The position numbers and the translations under genes are program-made. A stretch of 64,000 nucleotides of DNA from Pseudalgibacter ostreae (GTDB lineage: Bacteria > Bacteroidota > Bacteroidia > Flavobacteriales > Flavobacteriaceae). Below are positions 16,397 to 25,384 of the stretch, piece after piece. The stretch spans positions 62,001 through 126,000 of the forward strand of contig NZ_JBHMFC010000009.1 in the NCBI RefSeq assembly GCF_042427585.1, given 5' to 3'. Every line of letters begins with the position of its first letter. Positions within the stretch are counted from its first letter, which is position 1. Under the pieces are notes generated by a model. The model saw only the letters and a program-made list of their open reading frames with translations. It was not told where the DNA came from and searched no databases.

Positions 16397-17098
16397 TTAA
16401 AACTGCTTATTGGACACTGTATTGTTTTGAAGGTTTTCATAATGCATTTTCAAAACCTCCTCATTTTTTTCAACTTGCGTTATGCTGGTGGTTTTAACAA
16501 AATCACGGTTCATAATTACGCCATAATCTATATTACCGCTTCCTGCTGTTTTATGGAAATGGAGCAAGGTTTCTTTTTCCAACTTGTGTTCCGATTTAAA
16601 AGCAGTAAACCACCGGAACCGCTCTTCTTTCATGCGCGCTGAATATAATGTTGAAGACGACCAAATATGCGCTGCTTTTGTTAAAGTCTTAAAATGAGCT
16701 TTAGTACCATCCCAAACCAATTCAAAAAAGCATAAATTCAAATTCCAATCTGCAATTATCATGGTAAAAGGCGCTATGTTATAAAAATTATAGGCTTTCA
16801 CATCATCTTTAATATTTTTAAAAGCCATAAAATCGGTAGCCACTACACCCCTGCTTTTTCTATATAAAACTTTAGGTATATGACTTGTAAAACCACCATT
16901 TAAAACACACAACATACGCTTATTTTCACTAACCCCAATCCAAGTCCCTCCCGATTGCACATCTTTAGGAAAGAGCATCTTAACACCCTTAATATTATAA
17001 TATTCCGGCGAAATAGACAATCTATCAGGTGCTTCATCGCGATTAGAGGTTAAAACAAAATCACTATTCCCTTTGGGAACGATAGTTACGGTACACAT
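16397..17098 (-). CDS. NRDE (TANGO2-like) family protein
   Basis: This 233-residue protein starts MCTVTIVPKG, with Cys2 as in N-terminal nucleophile-like members. It carries the family-defining TSNRDEAPDR at about residues 17-26, followed by GGTWIGVSENKRMLCVLNGG near 50-69. These are the hallmarks of the transport and Golgi organisation 2 family. Its biochemical role is unsettled; eukaryotic TANGO2 has been linked to haem and lipid metabolism. It sits alone between the two sulfatase relics and shows no link to sulfatases itself. Confidence 0.88.
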   Translation of the reverse strand: MCTVTIVPKGNSDFVLTSNRDEAPDRLSISPEYYNIKGVKMLFPKDVQSGGTWIGVSENKRMLCVLNGGFTSHIPKVLYRKSRGVVATDFMAFKNIKDDVKAYNFYNIAPFTMIIADWNLNLCFFELVWDGTKAHFKTLTKAAHIWSSSTLYSARMKEERFRWFTAFKSEHKLEKETLLHFHKTAGSGNIDYGVIMNRDFVKTTSITQVEKNEEVLKMHYENLQNNTVSNKQF

Positions 17099-17199
17099 AA
17101 AAAAAAAAGTCTACATAAGATAGGATAACTTACAAAAAACATACAAAACGACCTATATAATGCTTAAATATGAATTAAAAAAACAAACTCGTTAATACA

Positions 17200-17571
17200 A
17201 AAAATCAAAACGTACGTAATACGTCTGTAAAAATTACATAAACAATCCAATAGGATTGCTTTAAAAAACATTAAAAACCTAAGACTTAAAAGAAAACACC
17301 ATACAACCATTGGGTGAATTAGAGCCTTTGGGCAAGCGAACTCAATTTTAAAACGCTTTAAAAAGATTCTGGGCAAAATGGAGATCTTAGATGCTTGCCA
17401 ACCTTAATGGCGCTTACAGCTGTTTTAGAAACAGAGTCTAATTTAAAAAAAGTGCTACACCGCTTAACTAAATGTTTTAGAGCAGGTAAACCAAAATAAT
17501 CCATTTGAGCTTTATAAAAATACTACAGTCCCTTATGGAATAAAAATATTGCGGAGCATGATCCAGAATAA
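17200..17571 (+). pseudogene. Second iduronate-2-sulfatase-like relic (C-terminal part)
   Basis: Across three frames this stretch carries sulfatase fragments in the correct order. NYINNPIGLL lies near 17235, LKENTI near 17290 and PLGELEPLGKRTQF near 17310-17350. NALK is near 17355, a PTLMAL-like DNA match near 17400, and AYSCFRNRV near 17415. YRLTKCFRAGKPK and PFELYKNTTV follow near 17460-17530. ENKNIAEHDPE ends at TAA 17569-17571, after one base is restored. Stops and small deletions interrupt every segment. It overlaps in homology with 14745-15136, so it is a separate copy and not the displaced end of the first relic. No N-terminal half is visible upstream. Confidence 0.8.
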
Positions 17572-17581
17572 AAGCCTTGTC

Positions 17582-18571
17582 TTATTTTTTTTCAGACCAA
17601 GGTCTAGAACTAGAAGACGCAGCATTAGGGAAATCATCAGGAACAGCCTGGGTTACTTTACCAGTAGCAGCCCATTCTGCACCACGCAGAAAGGTCGTTA
17701 TAAACCCAACACATTCTATAGAGTAATCGGTATGTCCTAATGTGGTATGAAATACACGCCCTTTACCATAATCGATAGTAAACAATACAGGCTCATGTTT
17801 TCCTCCCTCACTTTTGTCTTTTTTAGAATACGCTGTAGAAAGTATTGTTAAGTTTTCTGCAGGACCTCTTAAATTTTCATATAATTCATCTTTAGCATGC
17901 AGCCATAAGTTTGGTAAGCCTTTCATTATAGGATGATTTGGCGCCCTGGTTTCCAGCAAAAACTCTCTTTGTGGGCCATGGCTTCCGCTTTTACCTTCGG
18001 AAGTGTCATATTTCAAATTATCGTCGTTATCATAATATACATAAGGACCACTATGAGTGCCTCTTCCACCCCAGCCACCTAAGCCAATCATTTTGTTAAA
18101 TTCAGTCCAATCTCCCCAAGCATTATCGGCAGCGTGCACTATTATCAATCCGCCTCCTTTTCTCATATAATTCTCAAAATTTCTTTTGGTCTTCTCGGGC
18201 CAGTCTGAGGACTTCCATCCGAGATTAGAAACAACCACATCGTATTTTTTAAACTTCGGACAAAAATCTGGATCAAATTTAGGTTCCTTTACAACTTCTG
18301 TTTTTTGGGCTGAGGACAATGGGTACATATCTAAGTATTCTTCACCTTTCCATGTGTATTTTTTTCTTATTATGTCCACTTCAAACATACCCGTTTCTTC
18401 TAAATAGCTTTTCATCATCATGGTCGATTTTGGCCAAATGCCATGATTATTTTCTCCATCAACAATTAAGGCTTTTAATTTATTATTAGTGTTTTGAGCA
18501 GAGATAAAAGTCGAGAATCCCAATATTAAAGCTGCGAAAATTATAATATGATATGAGTTTGAAAAGTTCAT
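17582..18571 (-). CDS. Secreted ThuA domain protein
   Basis: This 329-residue protein has a signal peptide (residues 1-25, ending FISAQ) followed by a ThuA/glutamine-amidotransferase-like fold: LKALIVDGENNHGIWPKS at about 33-50, YDVVVSNLGW near 114, and GGGLIIVHAADNAWGDW near 138-154. Conserved His residues near the end lie in GKGRVFHTTLGH. ThuA-like proteins of Bacteroidota accompany carbohydrate-degradation loci; their enzymatic role is mostly unproven. It abuts the second sulfatase relic tail to tail and is divergent from the formylglycine enzyme gene, consistent with a former sulfated-glycan locus. Confidence 0.87.
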   Translation of the reverse strand: MNFSNSYHIIIFAALILGFSTFISAQNTNNKLKALIVDGENNHGIWPKSTMMMKSYLEETGMFEVDIIRKKYTWKGEEYLDMYPLSSAQKTEVVKEPKFDPDFCPKFKKYDVVVSNLGWKSSDWPEKTKRNFENYMRKGGGLIIVHAADNAWGDWTEFNKMIGLGGWGGRGTHSGPYVYYDNDDNLKYDTSEGKSGSHGPQREFLLETRAPNHPIMKGLPNLWLHAKDELYENLRGPAENLTILSTAYSKKDKSEGGKHEPVLFTIDYGKGRVFHTTLGHTDYSIECVGFITTFLRGAEWAATGKVTQAVPDDFPNAASSSSRPWSEKK

Positions 18572-18722
18572 TTTTATAAAGTTTTAAAAACAAATATAAC
18601 ACATTGCCTCGTCTTTTATTAAGGCAAACCCATACTAAAAAGTTAAAATCGGCATTTTTAATTTTCTGGATTTCTTTTAAAAAAATAAAAGCCTAGCTTT
18701 GTTTAAAATAAGACACCTTTAC

Positions 18723-19814
18723 ATGAACACTATAAAATCTGTATGCATTCTATTAATTATAACCCTTTTAAACTTAGGATGCCATCAAAATAAATCGCAA
18801 ACCACATCTCAAAAACAAGCGCCCACAAGTGCTTTAACAAATACTCCCAATGCACCAGAAGGTATGGTATGGGTTCCAGGAGGCACCTTTGAGCAAGGCG
18901 CGGTACCGCAAGACAAAACTGCAATGGCACACGAAAAACCAAGGCATACCGTATCTTTAGAGGGCTTTTTTATAGACCTTACGGAAGTCACCAATGCACA
19001 ATTTTCAAAATTCGTAAAAGAAACAGGGTATATTACTGTTGCAGAACGTGACATAGAGTGGGATGTAATAAAAAAACAGCTCCCAGAAGGCACCCCAAAA
19101 CCACACGATTCAATTCTAAAACCAGGATCGTTATTATTTAAAAAATCAAAAACAAGCGTTCCTAATTTATACGACTTCTCACAATGGTGGGAATGGCGTA
19201 TTGGCACTAATTGGAAACACCCACAAGGACCAGGGAGTTCTATTGAGGGTAAGGCGAACTACCCTGTAGTTCATATTTCTTTTGAAGACGCCCAAGCGTA
19301 TTGCAAATGGGCAGGAAGAAGATTACCAACAGAAGCCGAATGGGAATATGCGGCACGAGGCAATGCCCAAGGCTCTGTTTATTTTTGGGGTGACGATGTT
19401 AACGATTTATCAAAAAAAGCCAATAGCTGGGAAGGCGAATTTCCGGTTAGTAACACTTTAGAAGATGGGTACGAAAGAGCCTCACCCGTTAAATCGTATC
19501 CTCCAAATGATTTTGGATTATATGATATGGCTGGCAATGTTTGGGAATGGACCAGCGACTGGTACAATATAAATTATTACAAAGAACTAGCTGCTTTAAA
19601 TACTCCGGCGATAAACCCACAAGGCGCTACGAAAGCATATAACCCGAACAACCCTTATTTAGAAGAAAAAGTGATACGTGGTGGCTCTTTCTTGTGCAGC
19701 GCTTCTTATTGCGCAAGTTATAGACTATCTGCACGCATGGGTTCTAGCTTAGATTCTGCCTCAGAACATGTTGGGTTTAGAACTGTAGCTACACCAGAAA
19801 TGATATTACCATAA
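18723..19814 (+). CDS. Formylglycine-generating enzyme family lipoprotein (SUMF1-type)
   Basis: This protein of 363 residues starts at ATG 18723; the longer frame opens with a TTG within the -7 box TAGCTTTG (18694-18701). The lipobox is LNLGC at about 15-19. The FGE-sulfatase domain spans about 45-355: GMVWVPGGTFEQGA, FFIDLTEVTNAQFSKFV, ISFEDAQAYCKWAGRRLPTE, AEWEYAARG, DMAGNVWEWTSDWY, and VIRGGSFLCSASYCASYRLS. The last segment carries two cysteines in the place of the catalytic pair. It should oxidise the active-site Cys of sulfatases to formylglycine in the envelope. Its likely local substrates are the two broken sulfatases. Confidence 0.88.
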   Translation: MNTIKSVCILLIITLLNLGCHQNKSQTTSQKQAPTSALTNTPNAPEGMVWVPGGTFEQGAVPQDKTAMAHEKPRHTVSLEGFFIDLTEVTNAQFSKFVKETGYITVAERDIEWDVIKKQLPEGTPKPHDSILKPGSLLFKKSKTSVPNLYDFSQWWEWRIGTNWKHPQGPGSSIEGKANYPVVHISFEDAQAYCKWAGRRLPTEAEWEYAARGNAQGSVYFWGDDVNDLSKKANSWEGEFPVSNTLEDGYERASPVKSYPPNDFGLYDMAGNVWEWTSDWYNINYYKELAALNTPAINPQGATKAYNPNNPYLEEKVIRGGSFLCSASYCASYRLSARMGSSLDSASEHVGFRTVATPEMILP

Positions 19815-19845
19815 GGCTCCATCAGCAAAATTAAAACTAGCTTAT

Positions 19846-21408
19846 TTGTTCGATAGAAACACATTAATTCAGCAGTTAAAAAAACAGTCCCATTGGGATG
19901 TCATTATTATAGGCGGAGGTGCCACAGGTCTTGGAATTGCCTTAGACAGTGTGACTCGCGGCTATAAAACATTGCTATTAGAGCAAGTAGATTTTGCAAA
20001 AGGAACATCTAGCCGCAGCACCAAATTAGTTCATGGTGGCGTTAGGTATTTGGCACAGGGCCACATCGATTTGGTTAAAGAAGCGTTATACGAAAGAGGG
20101 CTAATGCTTAACAACGCACCTCATCTAGTAAGCAACCAGTCCTTTATTATTCCTAGTTATAGGTGGTGGAATCACTTTAAGTATATAATAGGATTAAAAA
20201 TATACGATTTCTTAGCAGGAAGACTCAGTTTTGGAAAATCGTTAAGCATATCCAAAGAAACAACCCTTTCACGACTATCTACCATAAAAAAAGAAAAGCT
20301 AAAGGGTGGCGTAGTCTACCATGACGGTCAATTTGACGATGCACGCTTAGCCATAAACATGGCACAAACCGGTATTGAAAAAGGAGCGACCATCTTAAAC
20401 CACTGCAAAGTAGAGCACTTAATAAAAACTAGCGATGGTTTTATTAATGGCGTTGTTACTAAAGACATCGAAACCGGCACCATCTATAATTTAAATGCTA
20501 AAGCCGTTATTAATGCAACAGGTGTTTTTACTGATGATATTTTAAAAATGGACACTGTTGCTGCTAAAAATATTATTCGGCCTAGCCAAGGCATCCATTT
20601 GGTTTTAGACCGTTCTTTTTTACCTGGAAATGATGCCATCATGATTCCTAAAACAGATGATGGCAGGGTATTGTTTCTCGTACCTTGGCACAATAGAGTG
20701 GTGATAGGCACCACCGACACCTTATTAGATAGCCATAGCCTTGAACCAAAGCCTTTAAATACAGAAATAGAGTTCATTTTAAAAACAGCCAATAGCTATT
20801 TAACTAAAAGCGTTTGTAAAAAAGAGGTGTTGAGTGTATTTGTTGGCTTACGTCCCTTAGCAGCTCCTAAGAATACTGAGGAAAAAACGAAAGAGATTTC
20901 TAGAAGTCATAAAATAATTGTTTCAAGTTCTGGATTAATATCGATTACAGGCGGTAAATGGACCACCTACAGACGCATGGCCCAAGATACGATCAACAAA
21001 GCCATAGCTCTCGGCAAACTCCCGAAAGCCAAGTGCCAAACCAAAACATTACGCATTCATGGTGCTGATGGCGCTAGCGATAAAAACCACCACTTGTATG
21101 TTTATGGAAGCGACCAAAAAGGGATTGCACACCTTATCAAAGAATCACCAGAATTAAGTGAACGCATACACCCCAGACTCGAATTTATAAAAGCAGAAAT
21201 TGTTTGGGCCATACGACAGGAAATGGCAAGAACCGTTGAGGATATTTTAGCAAGACGTGTGCGTATATTATTTTTAGATGCTAAAGCCGCTTTGGAAGTA
21301 AGCTCAATGGTAGCCAGTTTCTTAATGAAAGAGCTAAACAAAACAGAAACCTGGAAAGAAGCACAAATTACGAGTTTTTCAAAAATCGCTAAGCATTATA
21401 TTTTATAA
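19846..21408 (+). CDS. glpD: Glycerol-3-phosphate dehydrogenase/oxidase, FAD-dependent
   Basis: This 520-residue protein has the Rossmann FAD motif DVIIIGGGATGLGIALD at about 18-34 and the family signature SSRSTKLVHGGVRYL near 55-70. It also has IGTTDT near 286, SVFVGLRPL near 327 and GGKWTTYRRMA near 369, with the helical DAO C-terminal domain after that. It oxidises glycerol-3-phosphate to dihydroxyacetone phosphate and feeds quinone at the inner membrane. The start is a TTG 32 bases after the formylglycine enzyme stop; the in-frame upstream codons contain no ATG before a stop at 19801. No glycerol kinase or facilitator is adjacent. Confidence 0.92.
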   Translation: MFDRNTLIQQLKKQSHWDVIIIGGGATGLGIALDSVTRGYKTLLLEQVDFAKGTSSRSTKLVHGGVRYLAQGHIDLVKEALYERGLMLNNAPHLVSNQSFIIPSYRWWNHFKYIIGLKIYDFLAGRLSFGKSLSISKETTLSRLSTIKKEKLKGGVVYHDGQFDDARLAINMAQTGIEKGATILNHCKVEHLIKTSDGFINGVVTKDIETGTIYNLNAKAVINATGVFTDDILKMDTVAAKNIIRPSQGIHLVLDRSFLPGNDAIMIPKTDDGRVLFLVPWHNRVVIGTTDTLLDSHSLEPKPLNTEIEFILKTANSYLTKSVCKKEVLSVFVGLRPLAAPKNTEEKTKEISRSHKIIVSSSGLISITGGKWTTYRRMAQDTINKAIALGKLPKAKCQTKTLRIHGADGASDKNHHLYVYGSDQKGIAHLIKESPELSERIHPRLEFIKAEIVWAIRQEMARTVEDILARRVRILFLDAKAALEVSSMVASFLMKELNKTETWKEAQITSFSKIAKHYIL

Positions 21409-21479
21409 AAATTAAATCTCAATAAAAAATAGACCTGAAATAATTAAATTTCAGACCCATTAACTTTATAAAACCCCTA

Positions 21480-21719
21480 ATGGAAAAGCATAACTTATTA
21501 AAAAAAATAGCCACTGCACCGTTTTTGCTTTTGATAAAAATATATCAAACTTTTATCTCTCCACTAACACCTGCCTCTTGCAGATATCAGCCTACTTGCT
21601 CGCAATACTCGAAAGTGGCTTTACAGAAACACGGTTTAATAAAAGGTGGATGGCTAGCCATAAAACGCATATTCAGCTGCCATCCATGGGGCGGTTCGGG
21701 TTACGACCCTGTGCCTTAA
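21480..21719 (+). CDS. yidD: Membrane protein insertion efficiency factor YidD
   Basis: This 79-residue protein contains ISPLTPASCRYQPTCSQY (about 28-45), the invariant YidD core with its cysteines, then KRIFSCHPWGGSGYDPVP at the C-terminus. YidD helps YidC-dependent insertion of inner-membrane proteins. In many genomes it lies near rpmH, rnpA and yidC; here it is alone, 71 bases after glpD. Confidence 0.95.
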   Translation: MEKHNLLKKIATAPFLLLIKIYQTFISPLTPASCRYQPTCSQYSKVALQKHGLIKGGWLAIKRIFSCHPWGGSGYDPVP

Positions 21720-21746
21720 CACCTAATGTACTAAGGTTTAAAAACA

Positions 21747-23210
21747 CTATTCTTTCACAGGAATAGCTTTCAAAATCTCCAAAACAAAATTCCAATATTT
21801 CTGAACAGATGAAATTTGGGCGCGCTCGTCTGGAGAGTGAGCCCCTTTAATGGTTGGGCCAAAACTAATCATATCCATTTTGGGATAATTTTGCCCTAGT
21901 ATACCGCATTCTAATCCTGCGTGGCAAGCGGCTACATGAGGTTTTTCATTATGTAATTGTTCGTAAAGTTCGGTCATAACCTTTAAAATAGCAGAATCCA
22001 TATTAGGAGTCCAACCCGGATAATCACCTGAAAATTCAACTTCACAACCTGTAAGTTCAAAAGTGGCACGCAGCCCATTAGTGAGGTCTATTTTAGAGCT
22101 TTCTACCGAAGAGCGTGTTAAACAGCCCACGTAAATCTGGCCATCCTTTACAACCACTTTAGCGATATTGTTAGATGTTTCCACTAAACCAGGAATGTCT
22201 GCACTCATTCTATAAACACCATTTAAGGCTGCATACATCGCTCTGGTAAAGCCTTCTTGAACACCTAAATCCATAATGGTTTGTGGCGTTTCTATTTTAG
22301 AAACATGAAGTTCTAAATCTGGCTCCATGGTCTTGAGTTCTGCTTGTATGGTTTGAAACAAGGCTTTCGTTTCTGCTACAAACGCTTCTTCTCGATTCGC
22401 ATCTACAGCTACAATAGCTTCACTTTCACGTGGAATGGCATTACGTAAGCTTCCGCCTTTTATTTCAGATATCCGTAATCCAAAATTCTCAAAACCATCA
22501 TACAGCAAACGGTTCATAATTTTATTGGCATTTCCTAATCCTTCATGAATTTGCATCCCCGAATGTCCGCCCTGTAAACCATTTATGGTTATGGCATACC
22601 CCACTTTAAATTCTGGCGTTTCTTCTTCATTATACATCCTTCTTGCAGTAACATCTAGACCCCCAGCGCAGCCCACTCCTATTTCATCGTCTTCTTCTGT
22701 ATCCAAATTCAAAAGTATTCCACCAGAAAGCAAGCCCCCTTTTAAACCTTGGGCACCTGTCATCCCTGTTTCTTCATCAATGGTAAACAAAGCTTCAATA
22801 GCAGGGTGCGGAATGTCATTACTTTCTAAAATCGTCATAATAGTAGCCACCCCCAAACCATTGTCTGCCCCCAAAGTAGTGCCTTTAGCACGAACCCAGT
22901 CACCATCCACATACATCTCAATACCCTGAGTATCAAAATCGAAATCGGTATCCTTATTTTTTTGATGTACCATATCCAAATGCGATTGCATCACGATAGT
23001 CGTCCTGTTTTCCATACCCGAAGTGGCTGGTTTTTTTATGATAACATTGCCCACTTCATCTTCTATCGTTTCCAAACCTAAGTTTTCACCAAAAGCTTTC
23101 ATAAAAGCGATAACACGTGCTTCTTTTTTTGATGCTCGTGGCACGGCGTTTAAATCGGCGAATTTATTCCAAAGTTGTTGCGGTTGAAGTTGTCTTATTT
23201 CTGAGTTCAT
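21747..23210 (-). CDS. pepD: Aminoacyl-histidine dipeptidase (M20)
   Basis: This 487-residue cytosolic metallopeptidase carries the M20C motifs: VMQSHLDMVHQ at about 73-83 (zinc His), GADNGLG near 118 (bridging Asp), IDEETGMTGAQG near 146-157 (catalytic Glu pair), HAGLECGIL near 439 and GPTIKGAHSPDE near 457 (zinc His). It should cleave Xaa-His dipeptides such as carnosine. The lid domain lies in the middle of the sequence. It is convergent with yidD, with only 27 bases between the stops. Confidence 0.93.
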   Translation of the reverse strand: MNSEIRQLQPQQLWNKFADLNAVPRASKKEARVIAFMKAFGENLGLETIEDEVGNVIIKKPATSGMENRTTIVMQSHLDMVHQKNKDTDFDFDTQGIEMYVDGDWVRAKGTTLGADNGLGVATIMTILESNDIPHPAIEALFTIDEETGMTGAQGLKGGLLSGGILLNLDTEEDDEIGVGCAGGLDVTARRMYNEEETPEFKVGYAITINGLQGGHSGMQIHEGLGNANKIMNRLLYDGFENFGLRISEIKGGSLRNAIPRESEAIVAVDANREEAFVAETKALFQTIQAELKTMEPDLELHVSKIETPQTIMDLGVQEGFTRAMYAALNGVYRMSADIPGLVETSNNIAKVVVKDGQIYVGCLTRSSVESSKIDLTNGLRATFELTGCEVEFSGDYPGWTPNMDSAILKVMTELYEQLHNEKPHVAACHAGLECGILGQNYPKMDMISFGPTIKGAHSPDERAQISSVQKYWNFVLEILKAIPVKE

Positions 23211-23318
23211 AATCTATAAAGTAAGACGCAAAGATAATAAGTAGCTTCTAAATTTCAGTTCCAAAATATGGAGAATGACCCTTTTAAAATTGTAAAGACA
23301 TTTCACTACTTTTGAAAC

Positions 23319-24386
23319 ATGCTAAGAAAGAGAAAACTAATTATTGCACTCTCCATTATTCCACAGGTTTTGTTGGTTAAATTTTTGGGGCAGTTTCCAG
23401 ACTATATCGAAACTTATTACAGTAAGGGGCTCTACCCTTATATCTCTAAACTATTTAGGCACATACTGGGATGGATACCTTTTTCTTTTGGCGATTTTTT
23501 GTATGCTTTTGCCATTATTTATTTATTAAGATGGCTTGTTGTAAATAGAAAACGACTTATAAAAGATACTGTGCATTGGTTTGCAGATGTGTTTAGTGCT
23601 CTAGCTTTAGTCTACTTTATTTTCCATCTGTTCTGGGGTATGAATTATTACCGATTACCGCTACATAAAAGTTTAAACTTGGAAGCCGATTACAACACCG
23701 AACAGCTTATTGCGGTTACTGAAAAACTAATTTTGAAAGCAAATGCCTTGCATACAACCCTGTCAAAAAACGACACTTTGAAAGTAGACGTCCCCCATAG
23801 CAAAAATGACATTTTAAAAATGGCAGCGTACGGTTACGATGGCTTAAAAGAAGAGTTTCCCCATTTGGCCTATCACCCACGTAGTGTGAAAAAATCATTA
23901 TTCAGCTATCCACTTACCTATATGGGGTTTAGTGGGTATTTAAATCCTTTTACCAATGAAGCACAGGTAGATGGATTGATTCCTACTTATAAATTCCCCA
24001 CCACTACATCGCACGAAATAGCACACCAATTAGGGTATGCTGCAGAAAATGAAGCTAATTTTATTGGGTGCTTGGCCGCTATAAACCATGATGATATTTA
24101 TTTTGAATATGCTGGCTATGCCTTTGCACTACGCTTTTGTTTGAATGAAATTTACAGACGTGACGAAACGTTTTACCAAACCACTGTTAAAACCGTAAAT
24201 AAAGGGATTTTAGAAAATTATAAAGAAGTACGCACCTTTTGGGAACGGTATAAAAACCCCGCAGAACCGCTTTTCAAAAAAACATACAGCTCTTATTTAA
24301 AAGCCAACAAGCAAGATAAAGGCATGGAAAGTTACAGTTATGTGGTGGCACTTTTTGTTAATTATTTTGAGGATTTACCGTTTTAA
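23319..24386 (+). CDS. DUF3810 family membrane protein with HExxH motif
   Basis: This 355-residue protein has an N-terminal hydrophobic segment at about 6-24 and two more at about 55-75 and 90-108, then a soluble domain. That domain contains TTSHEIAHQLGYAAENEANF near 229-248, a zincin-like HExxH with a downstream Glu in AENEA. The pattern is that of DUF3810, a Bacteroidota family whose zinc peptidase activity is predicted but, as far as I know, not shown. It is divergent from pepD across 108 bases. A TACTTTTG box at 23307-23314 lies only four bases before the ATG, so the real promoter may be elsewhere. Confidence 0.85.
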   Translation: MLRKRKLIIALSIIPQVLLVKFLGQFPDYIETYYSKGLYPYISKLFRHILGWIPFSFGDFLYAFAIIYLLRWLVVNRKRLIKDTVHWFADVFSALALVYFIFHLFWGMNYYRLPLHKSLNLEADYNTEQLIAVTEKLILKANALHTTLSKNDTLKVDVPHSKNDILKMAAYGYDGLKEEFPHLAYHPRSVKKSLFSYPLTYMGFSGYLNPFTNEAQVDGLIPTYKFPTTTSHEIAHQLGYAAENEANFIGCLAAINHDDIYFEYAGYAFALRFCLNEIYRRDETFYQTTVKTVNKGILENYKEVRTFWERYKNPAEPLFKKTYSSYLKANKQDKGMESYSYVVALFVNYFEDLPF

Positions 24387-24438
24387 CCTTCTTAATAAAA
24401 TTCATCAGACATCAAGAATGCCATGTCTTTTGAAAAAC

Positions 24439-24492
24439 ATTATAAAAAAAGAGGGTCTCGTTAATAAAAACATGGAGCCCTCTTTTTATAAT
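24439..24492. terminator. Bidirectional terminator
   Basis: The arm at 24439-24455 (ATTATA, an A tract, GAGGG) pairs with 24478-24492 (CCCTC, a T tract, ATAAT) around a 22-base loop. It lies between the convergent DUF3810 and lipoprotein genes and has A and T tracts for both directions. Confidence 0.8.
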
Positions 24493-24511
24493 ATTTTAAT
24501 CCTAAAAAAAT

Positions 24512-25303
24512 TTACTCGATAATCTCAGCACCTTCTGGAATTTCAAAAAGAACATCGTTTGGCTGCTCTTTAGATAGCTTGATATGGGCAAATACGGTTT
24601 CACCATTTTCTGTAGTAGGTAAATTATTTTCGTATTTATACTTAACAATTGTTTTAGGAAGTAACAAACCGTCTACGTCTTGCCAATTATTATATCTTCT
24701 AAAATGTAGTTCTTTTGCTTTTTCATTCGTAAAAAATGTAACCGTATAGGCCAACCACTCCATTTTATAGGTCTCTGCATTATAGTAAAGTATATACTCA
24801 TCTTCTGGAGACCCCCCTATACCTGATTGATATGAAATATGGATTCCTGGGTAACGTTCGCCTTCAAACACCAAGGGTTCTGCATCTTTAAAAACAATGC
24901 CTTCATCTGCCAAAACAAACGGCATCGCATAAAAATAAAACATAAGGTTATAATAAAATTTGGGTTTTCCTGTATAAGCTTTATCCCCTTTATTAAGGAG
25001 CCACACATCCTTTCCGTTAAAGCCTATGGCATGATCTGGCGTTTCAATATGAGATGCTCTGGTTCTTAAATTAGTACGGGTAACCTCGTCCCCTTCTTCT
25101 TTAAGCATGGTGAATTCTAAAAACCTTTGCGTTTTCCAAGAATCTAAACCACCATGAGCCTCAAACACGTTTTGTAGGTTTTCGGGATAGGCGTTGTTTA
25201 CGGTATTTAAATGAGCTTCGGAATGTTCTATTACGGTTTCTTTTTTAGTGTCTTTGCAGGAAATAAAAGAAATAATCAATAGTGTTAAAAATAGTTTTTT
25301 CAT
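24512..25303 (-). CDS. DUF6503-type lipoprotein
   Basis: This 263-residue protein has the signal peptide MKKLFLTLLIISFISC with the lipobox Cys at 16. The body is beta-rich and starts with VFEAHGGLDSWKTQRFLEF, the segment by which I recognise DUF6503. Later it has GFNGKDVWLLN and DGLLLPKTIVKYKY. It should sit in the envelope as a LolA-like fold protein that may bind lipid; no enzyme motif is visible. The LLLP element and general layout resemble the lipoprotein at 3846-4658. It is divergent from the SpoU methyltransferase gene. Confidence 0.75.
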   Translation of the reverse strand: MKKLFLTLLIISFISCKDTKKETVIEHSEAHLNTVNNAYPENLQNVFEAHGGLDSWKTQRFLEFTMLKEEGDEVTRTNLRTRASHIETPDHAIGFNGKDVWLLNKGDKAYTGKPKFYYNLMFYFYAMPFVLADEGIVFKDAEPLVFEGERYPGIHISYQSGIGGSPEDEYILYYNAETYKMEWLAYTVTFFTNEKAKELHFRRYNNWQDVDGLLLPKTIVKYKYENNLPTTENGETVFAHIKLSKEQPNDVLFEIPEGAEIIE

Positions 25304-25384
25304 GTTTTCGGAATTATGTTTGTATATTTTAAAGTCGTTCTACAAAAGCTAAAATTACATTTAAATAAATTACTTTTGATTCCT

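Noticed and set aside
13866..17571. Idea that the two sulfatase relics are one gene split by an insertion of the HxlR-VOC-NRDE segment
   Set aside because: Their homologous parts overlap (both contain the LGE/LGD, PTLMAL-like and SYFR-like segments), so they are separate copies.
21419..21460. CTGAAAT / ATTTCAG pairing between glpD and yidD considered as a terminator
   Set aside because: The stem is only seven AT-rich pairs with no T run; too weak to list.
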